From contig CM055109.1 of NCBI GenBank assembly GCA_029204225.1, positions 34,345,098 to 34,409,097 of the forward strand: DNA of 64,000 bases, given 5' to 3'. Below the pieces are notes generated by a model. It saw only the letters and a list, made by a program, of their open reading frames with translations, had not been told where the DNA came from and did no database searches. Shown here in pieces: positions 11,481 through 25,200 of the stretch. The position numbers and the translations under genes were made by a program. The stretch comes from Diphasiastrum complanatum (Eukaryota; Streptophyta; Lycopodiopsida; Lycopodiales; Lycopodiaceae). The number at the start of each line of letters is the position of its first letter. Position 1 is the stretch's first letter.

Positions 11481-13178
11481 AACAAAATATAGATGAGAAA
11501 TTGCACCATTAAGTATCATTAAGTACTTGAGTACTATTAAGTATCCTCAAGGGAAAGTGCAGACGGCCCCCACCATGCCCAACAAATAGCTTGTCATGTT
11601 GAGGATTGTGGTGAATCTTTTGAGAAAGTACAACAACCACACGAGTTAAGGAAATCATGAAGATGTTTTTTATTTCTAGTGAGTTCTCAGTAAAGTTTGC
11701 TTGTTTAGTGGTTGCCTAATCCAATCTGTAGTGTGCTGAGGAGTTGCGTATTTTGTGAGTAATAAGTAGCATCTCCATCAGATGTTCCTAGAGTTTGTGG
11801 GGTCCTCATACAAACTTGTTCGAATGAGGTTAACCTTGTATTCACATAACTTATAGTGGATTGGACTTGATTTCCCATCTCCATGTATCCACACCATGTT
11901 ATCATGGATGGTTCAAAATAAGCCATCTATTTTAGACCAGATTATCTTGCTGTACCTCCATTGCCGTTGGATCGCATTTCCAATGGGTCACATATCTTAT
12001 GAGAGTCATGACAGCTGCGGATATAGATTCAGGCAGATTGTCATATCAAAGGATTGCTCTCTTTTTCTCTAAACTTCTACATGAGTAGGGCCATCTCTTG
12101 TGTTGGTACACTCAGACCACCCCACTTTTGGACTTTTAACAGTATTTCTTTTATGAGTCTCGCAGAAGAGAGTCATTATTATCATAAGTATATTCATTGG
12201 TCATACATTCGGTGAGTTTGGGAGGGGTTTTTGGGGCAGATATCTACTAGACACATCTTCTCCATAAGAGAGACACATAGAAACTATATTATCTAGACAT
12301 TTGGATTGTCTTATAACATCAGATTTACGCTGGGACAGCTCCATGTGGAGACTGGTAGATATGGGATATCTTATTCAGAAAACAACACATAACCTTTGAT
12401 CCTCGAGATCATCTACAAGGATCAAAGATATGCCTTGGCAACAACACAGTTGTTGAGGGGCCTATTACATCCTGTTTCCGTAGAATATAAGCAACTTCCA
12501 ATAGAAGAGTTGAATCCTGATTCAGATTTAGAGGATGATGCAGATATGGTTGTGAGCATCTCTTAGAGAGCATAAATAAAGACTACTCATACTTATTTAG
12601 ACATCATGGCCCCACACTCACAACAGATGTGTCTAGATAGGGTCACTAACAATTTTCAGGCCGACAATGTCATGCTGGAGGTGATTATGATACATGCAAT
12701 TGTTATTTGTATTTCCTGACATTCGATTTGTTCTTCAGCCGGAAGGGTCATTATCTAATTTGCTTAAGACTGTTAGCTTATAGTATGTTCTCTTTTTGTT
12801 AGGAAGACGCATTGCACTTCCGCATGATGGAAACAATTTGGGGTTACTCTGATGTACAGTTGAAGACATTACTTAATAACCTATGCCCCCATCCCATGTC
12901 CAAGGAAAAAGATCAATGTATCAACGTACACACTCTGTTTGTAATTTTGTGGGTACTTCTATTGAAAAGTGACAGTTGCATCTGGTGTTACAGATGCCTC
13001 AATGTTGCGTTCTTTGAATTTATTACCAGTTTCTTTATCAATCTGCTTTTAGGAAGAGCACAATCTAATATTAGAGTAGGCACAAACTTTTGGTGGCCAT
13101 TACAAGTGTGCGTGTCTCTTGACCATAAAAAGAGCAGATCTCATGGTAGTTCCTCTTTCAATTGTTCTTTTTTTTCAG
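11481..13178. other. No recognised gene or element
   Basis: Mixed sequence with scattered short frames on both strands and no conserved motif I can name. It lies directly upstream of the first visible ClpX exon and is presumably intron if the gene is complete. A purine-pyrimidine acceptor-like site near 12802 precedes a short stretch discussed under rejected items. Confidence 0.4.
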
Positions 13179-13235
13179 ATTGTCAATGTTCCTGAAAAAG
13201 GTGCAAGAAAACATCCTCGAGGTGACCATATTCAG
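13179..13235 (+). CDS. CLPX: ClpX exon (RKH loop)
   Basis: Nineteen codons, phase 0 at both ends, preceded by TTTTTTTCAG and followed by GTTTGT. Encodes [19 protein letters not shown], the highly conserved RKH pore-loop segment of ClpX. Confidence 0.93.
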
Positions 13236-16200
13236 GTTTGTAATTTCTTCACAAAATGCTTTTCCTGGTTTCTGTAAATGCCATCCTGCCAAAAAAGTGA
13301 TTTTTAATCATCTTACATGCAAAGACAATCCATAAAACTATGCTGTGACTCAACTCTTGTTGGTTTTGCTGTTGAGGCTATGGTGATGTGGCCCATTGAG
13401 GCTGTCAAAGTTAAGATTGCAATTGTGTCAACTTTTGGAACAGTGGTACAAACTAGTGCATTCAAAAGAACACACTTGGAATTCTTTGAAAAAGTTAATG
13501 GGGACCAAAACAGTTTAGACAATCATGCCAAGAAAGTTCCCAGTCTATTAGGACTTACTCACTGTCTCCTCCAGTTCTGTTGCAATTATACTCTCCTAGT
13601 CCTGTCCTCTTCTGGCAACTGGTGTCATTTCCTCTTTCCCCTCTCCTCCCCCCTTTCTCCAGCTCCCTCTTCTCCTACCCCTTCTTCCGGCTCAATTGTT
13701 GCTCTTCTCAGTCTTTCCTGAGCCCCCTTTGTTTTACAGGCCCAGTCTCCTGCCATCTTGGTTACCTTAGCAGTGGAGGACTTTTCTGACCTCCTTAGGC
13801 TCTTCTCTAAAGATATAGTTATGTTCAGATATATATATGTAGCTACTACAAAATGCCCCCATCGACCACTTTATCTCCTGCGGAGGATGATAGAAATATT
13901 CTTTTCTTTTTTCCCCTTAGCAGTCTCTCATCTGGCCTGCCCACCCACTTATCTTCCTTCAAGAGTCACTTCTCTGACTGGTACTCCACTAAAATGGTAA
14001 CCTATTTTTACAAATGACCCAGCAGGACAATAAACATAATTCATTCTGACCTGCTGTGCTATTTGATTATTTCCACTGCCCTCTGCTATCCGTCCAGCCC
14101 TCTACCTCCAGCTACCGACTTCTCCATCCTGATGTTTCTGCTCCCTTATAAGATCATCCATTTTCTCTCGAGAATGTCATGGCCCCTTTGTAGAGAATAG
14201 CAAAGAACAAGAAAACATTATATTATATTGGATTATATTGGTAAGGTGTCTGTTTTGGAGGCCTTTTTGATTTTAGCTTCCTGTATATTGTCAAAAGAAT
14301 ATACTCTAGTATTATAGTAGCCTGCTTCTTTTCTTGGCAAATCATTTTAAGGTTGTCTTAGACCTACTATTTAGGAGACCAAGATGTGTCTTCACTTATC
14401 CATCGTTATGATTATTTTATTGTTCATGCTTATGGATATATACATAGCAAAGCCAATCAACACAGCAAAGTTAAAGCCATCTTGGGGATAGGGCAGATAA
14501 GGAAGGGAAAGAAGCCCTAGCCACATCCAGCCAAGGAAACTACCGTGTTGTACATTTTAAGTTTCAAGGGTTCTAAAAGACTCTTAAAATATGTTCACAT
14601 CTTCTAAGTACTACTAAGCTGTAAATTGTTATTGTACATGACCGATGCTACTAGAAAGTGAAAATTTTGGGTACTATTGCCTACCTTCTGAACTATGAAC
14701 GCAACACAAATCCTGATTCACTATTGAAGAAACAAGATATCTCAATAATGAAGTTCAAGACCTGTAGCCACCAGTAAAGAAGAAAGGGCATCCCCTTTTC
14801 CAGTGTAAGACTTGCCATGCCACTAAATAAGTGCTTTGATGACTGCTTGAAGCAGTCAGTGGTAAATCCTACTTTATATCTGGTGATGCATCTTGGTTTC
14901 CAAGGGGGCCTTGAACTTGGGACCAAAGAAACTTTGGATGCCAAACTAACCAACTGAGCCAACCCCGTTGGATGCGGTATCTGGTGATGGGGTAAGATGC
15001 TGTAAAAAGACTGCGGACTGATGGTATTTAGAGCCAATGGCAAATCTTGCTGGGTGCTTGGTGATGGGGTGAGATACTGCTAGAATTGATTACCTTTCAA
15101 GCTGCCAAAATAAAATAGTTCCCTTAGCAATTTGGTTAACCTCTTCGCTAACAACTTGACAGGCTATATGGATTATGAACTTCGAGGAATTATTGTCTAC
15201 TTGCAGTGGGTGAGAAGAGATTTGGAGGTACCTCAAAGTGAAACGAAGGCTATGTGACAGCCTTGAATCTAAGTATCGTGGCAAGAACAGATCTCCAGGA
15301 ACTCCTCTATCCAACAAATGTGTCCCATTGAAGTCCAGTTTGACCTTTGAAGGGTCAGACCAAACTCTCTGGACATAGGATCTGTAAATAAAGCACCAAA
15401 TATATTAATCAGTCCCCTTTGGCAGATATGATAAGGAAATCTCAACTGTGCCCTGGTGACATCCATACCAAGACATTGATGACACTGCTCATAAAGCTCT
15501 CTAGATGATGCCAAAGGTAATCAAGGATAGCTGTTCCAATGCGCATCAGTGTCCCCAAATCTTGTGATTCTTAGAATCTAAGATATCTGAATATAACCAT
15601 TTGAAGCATTGGCTTGTGTGTGTTTCAGATTAGCTAGTCCAAATCTTGTGTCAATGGGTGTTTAGTGTATTCCACCATAGATTTGGATGAGTTCTTTTCC
15701 ATGGTTAAACACTTGAAATTTGCATAGCTGATCTAAAATGTATAGTTTGTCACTAAATTCAGTGTGCAGGTTATATCATGATGTTCATTCACCATTGTGA
15801 GACTAATGATGATAGAGGCTGATTCGGAGAAAGTGTGGTGGACTTTCACAATGTTAGCACTTAATGTATTGTATAAATTCATTGTACGAGCTGAAGCTCT
15901 AATATGTTGAACCCTTTTTCTCTTCTTACAGCTGCTAGGTTACCGATTGGGTTGATGAGATGGTTTGATAGGCTTCGGTTGTCACTTTTTATTTTACTGA
16001 TTTTGAACACTTGAGACTTCTACTAATGGTTGTTGCTTAGCTAGAGGTAACTTATTAACTGTTGGACAGCCAATAGTCAAGTAGTTGGATAGCCAATAGT
16101 CATGAAGTTAGATAGTCATCTTGGACTATATATATGTGTGCATCCCATTTGTATTTGACACTTTTGTAAGCAATACTGACTATTCTCCTTGGCTGTCCAC

Positions 16201-19200
16201 GAGTTTCTACAAGAGGGTTTCTAGCCATCTCTCTCTTTCTTTTGAGAATGCTTTGTGTGAATGAATAGTTAAGATCCTGGATCCTTAGGCTTCTATTTCC
16301 TACATGGTATCAGAGCCTTTAGGTGATCATATTGCTTGCAGGAGGGCTCTCAATAGGAAGCTATCTTCTTCCCCCTTTTGGTTGCAGAAAATCATCAAGC
16401 TGCTGATTTTTGCAGGAGAAGAATCTGTTCATCTTCTTATAGCTTTTTTGCAGGAAATTGTAGGGCACCTTCACCTATTTGAGAGCTAGCAGTAGGGCAC
16501 CCATGCTCAAACCAATTGCATGTGATCTTGACTCAATTACATGCTGAAAATTTCAGATTTATTTCTTAAATGAAGATACATGTGTTTTGGACACATTTCT
16601 TGTTGAAATTTCCCTGTTGGTGAGCTTGGAGTAGGGCGCTACCATCAGCTCTAAATGCACATAGTGTGCACTCTTTTCAGCCACAAATTTCTGGTTTTGG
16701 TTTTGGCTTCATTTGAAGTCTACCTATTTGTGAGCATTCTGTTTTTTGTGTAGAAATCAACCACCTATTTCATTACTTGTTGAGCAAATTGCATTGCAAT
16801 CTATTGTGCTCATAATTTCAGCTTTGAGGTTGCTGCCCTTTGAGTAGATTTTGTCTTGGAAAGTCTATTTCCTATCTACTACAAGCTGATTTTTCTGTTA
16901 TGGCTAAAGAATCAGAGTCTATTGGTTCTTTATTTAATGAAGATAGGCTGGATGGCACAAACTATTCCTTGTGGTGCTACATGATTAAGAACCTTCTTGT
17001 TGCAAAAGGTTTATGGGAAGTAGTTAATGGTGACGAAGAGAGGCCCGCCTACCTTGGCACCTATTACACCATCTACAACAACTACTTCTTCAATAACGGA
17101 GGTATCATTCGATGAGCAAAAGAAGTGGGATCGACGAGATGCACAAGCACATTACGTTGCAAAGATGTTTCAAGTAAAGAATGCGGCAAAAGTGGTATAT
17201 CTTCGAAATTAACTTTCTATCTTGAAGATGCAAGAAGGTAATTTGCTTACAAACCACTTGACAAAGATCAAGGATCTTCGAGAGGAGCTTCTTAGTATTG
17301 ATGAGGTGATTGAGAACTCACAATTTGTATCTATTACTCTCAACTCTCTTCCTAATTCTTACCTTCCATTTGTGTCATCATTGAGCATTTCTCTTAGGGG
17401 ACAGCAAATCAGAGCAAACAAGGATCAACTTTTGTTAGAAGTAATAATTGATAATGTTAGTTTCCCATAGGTTACTTTGACCCAAAAGGTTGAGACTTGT
17501 GTAACCATGGGTTAGGTTTATTATTTAGACCATGTTAAGTCAGTTTTAGTTGAGTTGGACCCAATTTTGGTCCAGTAGTAATTCGTGGGTCCAAGTAAAG
17601 TCTAATTATGTTAAGGGAACCTATCTTGACTTTTGGGGGTGCCCTATAATTAGTAGTGGTCTTGGAAGGTTCTAGAACTTAGGGTTTGGAAGAGTCTAGG
17701 CCCTTGGAGGGCCTATTTAAATATATGTACCCAGTGTTCATTTGTAATTCATTCCCTTTCAAGCATTGCTACTACTTTCTCTCTCCTTGAGGGCGCCTAA
17801 CCCTCTCCCTCTTCTTCTTCTTCTTCCTCTTTTTCTTCTTGTATATGGAGATTGAATGTTAGAAGGATCTTGGCACTTTGATTTCCTACATGGTATCAGA
17901 GCCATGGATCTTCTATGCTTGATTTAGGGCGCCCTACCAAAAGAGATCGTCCTCACTTAGGGATCACAAAAATTCAGCACCTTTGCTGATTTTTTGGAGT
18001 GAAGATCCGTTTTTTGACTCTTTTCCGTTTTGCAGGAGGGCGCCACACATCAAAGAAGATAACAGGATTTTGGGCGCCCAAAAATCAGGTTGTTTTTTTG
18101 CTGATTTTTCAGGTTGCAGGAAGGCGGCATTAATTATCTTCTTCGGGGCTTCTTTTACGTCGCCCACATCCGTGTAGGTTTATCCTACTTCCGTTGGTCC
18201 GCTGCTGCCCTATTTTCAGATTTGCTCCTTTGCAGGAGGGCGCCCATCTACAAGCAATTTCTATTCTTCCGATTTGGCTGAAAAATCAGCACCTTTGCTG
18301 ATTTTACAAAGTGAAGATCCGCTTCTTTTTGCTTGTTTCCAGGTGTGGAAGAAGGCGCTAATTTTTTTGTGATGATCCGATCACATTCCGAGGCTGAAAA
18401 TTGGACAGCATATTACCATTTGTAGGGTGTTGCAACAGCCCTATCCGTGTGTGTATTGTTCACACTTTTTGGCAAGAAAGAAGGGTTCCGAAAAAAGATT
18501 TGTTGGAGGCTAACCTGATTCTTTGCTTGCTGGTTTTTGAGTTTGTAATGCAATTTCAGGCTGAAATTTTCAGCACACAAGGCTTGTAGGAGGGCGAGTT
18601 CCTACATCCATCTAATGTGTGGTTTCGACACATTCCGGGGCTGATTTGTCAGATTTGATACTTGCTGGTTTTTGTGTCTTTTAGGGCACATTTAGGGTTT
18701 GAAAAGTTTATCTTCTTGGCTGGTTCTTATGGCAAGAGATTTGGGAGCGATTTGTACTTGTTCAGGTGAAGATATGTTGGATGGCACCAACTATTCTTCA
18801 TGGAGTTGCAAGCTGAGATTTTGCATCGACGTGATGATCAAGATTTTATCGGTAACAAGATCTATCTTATATCATTTGAGATTTTGCAAGACCTCTAAAA
18901 GTGCTTGGGAAACACTTTTAAAGATGTACCGAATAAAGGATTCATCATCATGCTTTCTCCTCTCTACTTCATCCTCTTTGAAGGTAGAAGAGCAAAGTCA
19001 TGCAAAGTTTGATCATTGTCTTTCTACAAGTACAAGTTTGCATCGGAATGTTGATATGGTAAAGCATTCTTCTTCTCTTGAGCCATTTGTTGCAAATGAT
19101 GGATGCATTAGTGAAGAACTCTATGAGCAAGCTTCTCAAGATAATGTTTTGGAAAAGGCTGAAATCAAGCATTCTTTGAAGCCATTTTGTACTAATGGAG

Positions 19201-22200
19201 GAGGGGAAAAAATCATGTCAATTAGTACATTGGTTCAAATTGGCGTGTTGCTGGATTTTTTGAGTGTTCAAAGTGGCAAGTTGTTGGTTTTTTTCTTGAA
19301 GATGGTGGACACCAGATTCAGCCATGGCTTATTGATCATTTTCAGTCTATGTTACATCGTGAGCATCCTATTATGAATCGGGAACGGCCTGCGGAAGGTT
19401 TTTGGACAGCAAGGTCCACATTTGGAACACTTTGGGTGCCAAGATCCTTCTAACATTCAATCTCCATATACAAGAAGAAAAAGAGGAAGAAGAAGAAGAA
19501 GATGGAGAGGGTTAGGCGCCCTCAAGGAGAGAGAAAGTAGTAGCAATGCTTGAAAGGGAATGAATTACAAATGAACACTGGGTACATATAAATAGGCCTT
19601 CCAAAGGCCTAGACTCTTCCAAACCCTAAGTTCTAGAACCTTCCAAGACCACTACTAATTATAGGGCACCCCCAAAAGTCAAGATAGGGTCCCTTAACAT
19701 AATTAGACTTTACTTGGACCCACGAATCACTACTGGACCAAAATTGGGTCCAACTCAACTAAAACTGACTTAACATGGTCTAAATAATAAACCTAACCCA
19801 TGGTTACACAAGTCTCAACCTTTTGGGTCAAAGTAACCTATGGGAAACTAACATTATCATTTATTACTTCTAACACCCTCCTTAAATGATAATGTAAAAA
19901 ACATAACATGACATGAAGTAGGAAAAATTGTAACAAAAATGCAAAGTGTTGCATGCTGCCCAAAACTCCATGTAGCCGAAAAAGAAAAGATGTAGCTTGC
20001 TGTCCAAGCTTAATGCCGCCAAAAAAACTTCAGCTTGAAGTAATTGAAGTAGCCAAAATCTCAGCCCCAGTCATGCCCGATGTAGAAGAGATGTAGAATA
20101 CGAAGTGCAGTAGCATCAAGTCGAAGAGAGAAGACAAGCATGCTCCATCCAAAGTAGGTAACCAGAAAACCAGCCACAAGTCGAAATATGGATTTGCAAT
20201 CCATCAATGGTTCCCACATGATTCCATAAGTCTTCTTACCACAAGAAACATAAAGAAGAGTATGATACTTTTTTACCATCACATCCTCTCGAATCTTACT
20301 ATCAATGATCTGCTCACCAACACTAGGTAAGACAACATCGTCATCATAAGAAGTAAGCATCAAAACATGAAAATCAGCATAAGGTACTGATTTTGGTGAG
20401 GCATGTGTGTTTCCTCCAAGGTAAAAAGATGCTTTGCTATCCCGCAAAGACTCGGACAACCAACAAGAGGCTGTGGCAGGCTGTCCAACAGCCACAAAAT
20501 CACCAACACTTATGGATACCTATGAGCGAAGAGCTTCATCATCTTTTTGTCTTGTTGCATCAAGTTTACATTCTTTGGAGTTGGCTGAATTATGGCATGC
20601 TAGGTTTGGACATCTCAACTTTGCTAGCTTGAAGATGTTGAAAAGATTCAATATGGTTGAAGACATTCCTAATATTGAGCATCCCAAAGGACATGTATGC
20701 GAAGGATGCATACCTGGAAAATTTCAAAGGCAAGCTTTTCCAATTGATGGAACTATTCGAGTTGATGGCAGATTTGATTTGGTTCATAGTGATGTATGTG
20801 GTCCAATGAGGACCAAATTCATTGGAAGGTGTAAGTACTTTGTTACTTTTATTGATGACCTTTCAAGATTTACATGGATTTATCCTATGAAGGCAAAATT
20901 TGAAGTTTTTTAACGCGTTAAGGATTTTCTAGCAATGATAGAAAATCAGTTTGGGCACTCTTTGAAGATCTTACGTACCGACCGAGGAGGGGAATATATA
21001 AAGAATACGTTCGGTACTTATCTTCAAAGCAAAGGTATCCATCATAAAATGACAACCCCTTACACACCTTAACAAAATGGTGTTGCCGAAAGAAAGAATC
21101 GCACTATCATGGAGATGGCTCGATGCATGCTCAAGGCAAAGGGCCTACCTCACAAGTTTTGGGCTGAAGCGGTTATAACGACGGCTTACATAGTAATCGG
21201 TGTCTTACTAAAGCCTTGAAGGTATTAACTCCTTATGAAGTTTGGTATGGTAAGAAGCCTACTGTTTCTCACTTACACATCTTTGGTTGCACGGCTTATG
21301 CTTCCATTTCCGATAAGCTAAGAACCAAGCTTGATGATAAAGGAGTTAAATGCATATTTGTTGGCTATAGTAGTGAAAGCAAGGGCTATAGGTTGTTCAA
21401 TATGGATACTAATAAAATCATAGTGAGTCGTGATGTTCTTTTTGATGAAAAGACCTTCTATGATGCTGCGCCCACTCATGTCATGAAAGGGGACTTCCCC
21501 CATGATGCATATGTTGAAATATTTCGAGATTTGGTTTTGTCATCTAATTATGAAGAGAAGGGACTGCCATCAACTTTTAGTGGACAGCCCACTACTCCAA
21601 TTTTGCAGCCCATAGTTCATCAAGAAGAACCTATTTATGGTGAAGAGCAGCCTGTTGAAGACATTGGACAGCAAGGTCCAAGTTCGGAAAACATTGGACA
21701 ACAAGGTCGAAGTTCGGAACACTTTGGACAACAAAGTGTTGACAAAGGTAAGGCTGTTGGACAGCTCAAACCAGTCCCTAAATGGTTGTTGCAGACTTTG
21801 CAGGACAGCAAAGTGGATCATTTCTATGAAGGGAAGACTCGTGCCTCTACTAAATCAGTAGAATTTGCTGATTTTTCTGATTTCTATTGAGGATGGTGCA
21901 GTAGAACCTGTTTTTTATGAGCAGGCCAAAGGAGTAAAATGTTGGGAGGATGCGATGCAAGAGGAGTATAACTCACTCATAAAGAACCACACTTGGGTTC
22001 TTGTTGATCTTCCTATTCCATGTGAGCAAGTCATTGATGGTAAGGTTCGGGAGGATGTGATGCCAAAAGAGTTTGGTACTCTTTTTTATTGTCCTTATGG
22101 TAAGAAGTATTTTCGAATGATGTGGGAGCCTATGATGGATTATGTTTCGACTTATTGCCGAGTTTATGTTGGGTCCCTACTTCGGATGGAGCATGCAAAT

Positions 22201-25200
22201 CCTCACCCTTCGACTTGATGCTTCATTATTACGCATTCTTTTCTTTTTATATGTTGGACATGATTGGGGATGAGATTTTGACTACTTTGGTGCGAAGTTT
22301 ATTTGGCGACATGAAGTTCGGACAACAAGTTGCATTTTTCTCTTTCGAGAAGTTACTTCATGTTATGTTATGCATTTCCATTCAAGGAGGGTGTTGGAAT
22401 ATAAAGGGAATTGCTTACATTACCATAGGTTACTTTGACCCAAAAGGTCGAGAGTTGTGTAATCATGGTCATTTATTATATTAGGCCTACTAAACTTAGA
22501 GTTAGCTAAGTTAGTATGAAATTAACTTGGTAGGGACTCATGGGTCCACTAGGCCTAATTGTGACATTAAGTATCCCAACTTGACATATTGGAGGTACCT
22601 TATTCTTTCTTTGTAACTTGTAGAAAGTTGGATAGTCAATAGTCAAGTAGTTGGACAACCAATAGTCAAGTAGTTGGATAGCCAATAGTCATGAAGTTAG
22701 ATAGTCATCTTGGACTATATGTATGTGTGCATCCCATTTGTATGTGACACTTTTGTAAGCAATACTGACTATTCTCCTTGGCTGTCCACGAGTTTCTACA
22801 AGAGGGTTTCTAGCCATCTCTCTCTTTCTTTTGAGAATGCTCTGTGTGAATGAATAGTTAAGATCCTGGATCCTTAGGCTTCTATTTCCTACATCCTTTT
22901 GGTAGTAAAATGGACAATATAAGTTTCAATTTTCATGGTTGTTTATGAGCTTGTTGCAGAGTTTCGTTTTGATAGTTTTGGATGGTTGAAATAAGATTTA
23001 TATGTGTGCTATTTGCAGAGATGCCGTAAACACTTACGTAAGGTAACTGATAGTTGATGTACAGGTGGATACGAAGGACATTTTGTTCATATGTGGGGGA
23101 GCGTTTGTTGAGCTTGAGAAAACAATTGCAGAAAGGTGAACTACATTTATCTCAGTTTGGATTCACAAGCATTTAGGAGCATTGCCTTAGGTTGTTCAAA
23201 ATTGCTATAGACAACTGAGTTGAAGTTATTTTTGAGAAATTTTTTGAAAGTATATCTCTTTCCACCATTTCATAGCTATGCTTGAAGAGCAAATGTTCTG
23301 AAAATCACGGTGGCATTTGAACATTATTTTTCAGGAGGCAAGAATCTTCAATTGGGTTTGGTGCTCCCGTTAGGGCCAACATGAGGGCAATTGGTTTAAC
23401 AGATGCTGCTGTGACTTCATCTTTACTTGAAAAGGTAAAAGTTGGCATTTTTTTGTATTTTTTCTTGCTCTCATCTCGGAACTCATATTGTTAAGTTTAT
23501 ATCCACCATCCAGCTATAGCTCCGATCATATTTCTAGAGATCAGTTGTACATACAAGCTCTTCAGCATAGAGATAGATCATTATACATCTCATTATTAAA
23601 ACAAAACTTCTCGGTCTATTTCCTTGCCATGAGTGATTGGGTTTTGGTGCGTGATTTTGACTCTCTTTCATTTTGTCATTCACAAAGACATTCTGGCAGA
23701 AAGTCATGTTATCGGGTGCATAATGGTAGTGGTTCTCATTTGCAGGTAGAGAGTAGTGACCTGATAAGTTATGGATTGATTCCTGAATTTGTTGGAAGAT
23801 TTCCTGTACTTGTGTGCCTCACAGCTTTAAATGAAGATCAACTTGTGCAGGTAAAATAATTCACCACTTTTTTAACTTTTAGTTTTGTTCATTCTTTTCC
23901 TTCCAAAGTCAATAGGCTGTACCAAAGTTTAACTATCAAAGAAGCATGAAGTATTAAATATTTTGTGTTACTCTCTTGCAGGTTCTTACAGAGCCGAGAA
24001 ATGCACTTGGAAAGCAGTACAAGAAAATGTTTTCTATGAATAATGTATGTCCTTGAACCCATAGATCACAAACAGAAGTACTTGGAAGTTTGAGCAAAAT
24101 TAATAATTTCTCTTGCAGGTCTAATTTCCAAGAAAGTTGGCTAGTGTTCTTGATTGTGACTTCCAACTTGGTTATTTCGTTTTCTTGAAAACATGAATGC
24201 CCATCTAACAATGAACATTTTGGTCTCGGGTTAGGTGAATCTTCACTACACAGACGGTGGCCTGCGAAGAATTGCACGAAAAGCTATGGCAAAGAATACT
24301 GGGGCTCGAGGATTGCGATCCATAATGGAGCACCTTTTGACAGATGCCATGTTTGAGGTTTGTTCCACTGCTTATTGCAATGATAGCTTAGTGAACAGAG
24401 CAATACTTCTGTGAATAGTTCCAGGTATAGTTCCCAAGAAGCATAGAACCCACGGTTCCCAGTGGCAGGGGCAGGAACCATACCACGGTTCCTTGAACTG
24501 TGGTACGGTTCATCTAAAAAGAAAATTAATTAACTATTCTAATTTCCCCCCCGCAAAACCCCTCATAGCTCATTTTGGACCCTCATTCTCATTTTTTGTG
24601 GTAGAGGTTGGGAGAGAGGGCCCTTTTTTTGCCTTTTTTGGGCTGTTTTTGGGGGTGGGTACTAAAAAAAAAAAGGGCCATTAAATAATTTGCAGTAAAT
24701 AATCTAAACTCCCTACAAATCTGCTTTTTCTGAAAAAATTTTTGCATTTTTTCAGGATTTTTTTGGGCTGTTTTTGGGGGTGGGACAAAAAAAAAAAAAT
24801 TAATTAATTACCTGCCACGGTTCACACGGTTCCCCCCCAAAAAAATTGTGAACCGTACGGTTCACAATACGGTTCAACATGCATCATAAGAAAAACAGCA
24901 TTGAGGGCGGAATGGGTGCCCTCCCCAAATTTGGGACTTATCTCGGATCAACCGCAATTCTCATCTATGCGAGGTAGTGCTGGCAGAATTTTCCTCAATC
25001 AATCATCTATTCCCTCAACATAGCTCTTTGTTACAACCCCCATCGTCAAAGCCCACCTACGTAAGGACACAATCAGGTGACGACACTCTGAAACTGCCCA
25101 TCCATAGAGATACTACCATCTTACCCCCGTGCACTGGAGCTATAGACCACCATCAAGCACGCTGAGGTCTCCCCCAGGCTACGACATCCCATACCACCGC

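Larger units (their letters stand above)
16060..22893 (+). mobile_element. Ty1/copia element A (nested complex) in the ClpX intron
   Basis: Ordered + strand parts: 5' LTR remnant, PBS (16305), gag (16900-17432), a second copia element (17433 to about 20510), then GAG-pre-integrase and integrase (20513-21470), a repetitive linker, a polypurine tract and a 3' LTR ending at 22893. RT and RNase H are absent. The 5' LTR retains only the last 245 bp of the 502-bp 3' LTR, and no target duplication is seen, so the left end is rearranged. Confidence 0.8.

Noticed and set aside
12803-12870. A possible ClpX exon: an acceptor-like TTTTTGTTAG followed by codons DALHFRMMET, faintly like QALLKMLEGT.
   Set aside because: The similarity is weak, the glycine before Thr is missing, and no donor keeps the phase needed by the exon at 13179. 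Likely chance.
13317-14000. Pyrimidine-rich frames in the large ClpX intron.
   Set aside because: Ser/Pro/Leu-rich translations of CT-rich intron sequence with no conserved motif.
14889-14977. A genuine tRNA gene, because of the box-A-like and box-B-like motifs.
   Set aside because: It cannot form a full cloverleaf with an anticodon arm by eye, and target duplications mark it as a SINE.
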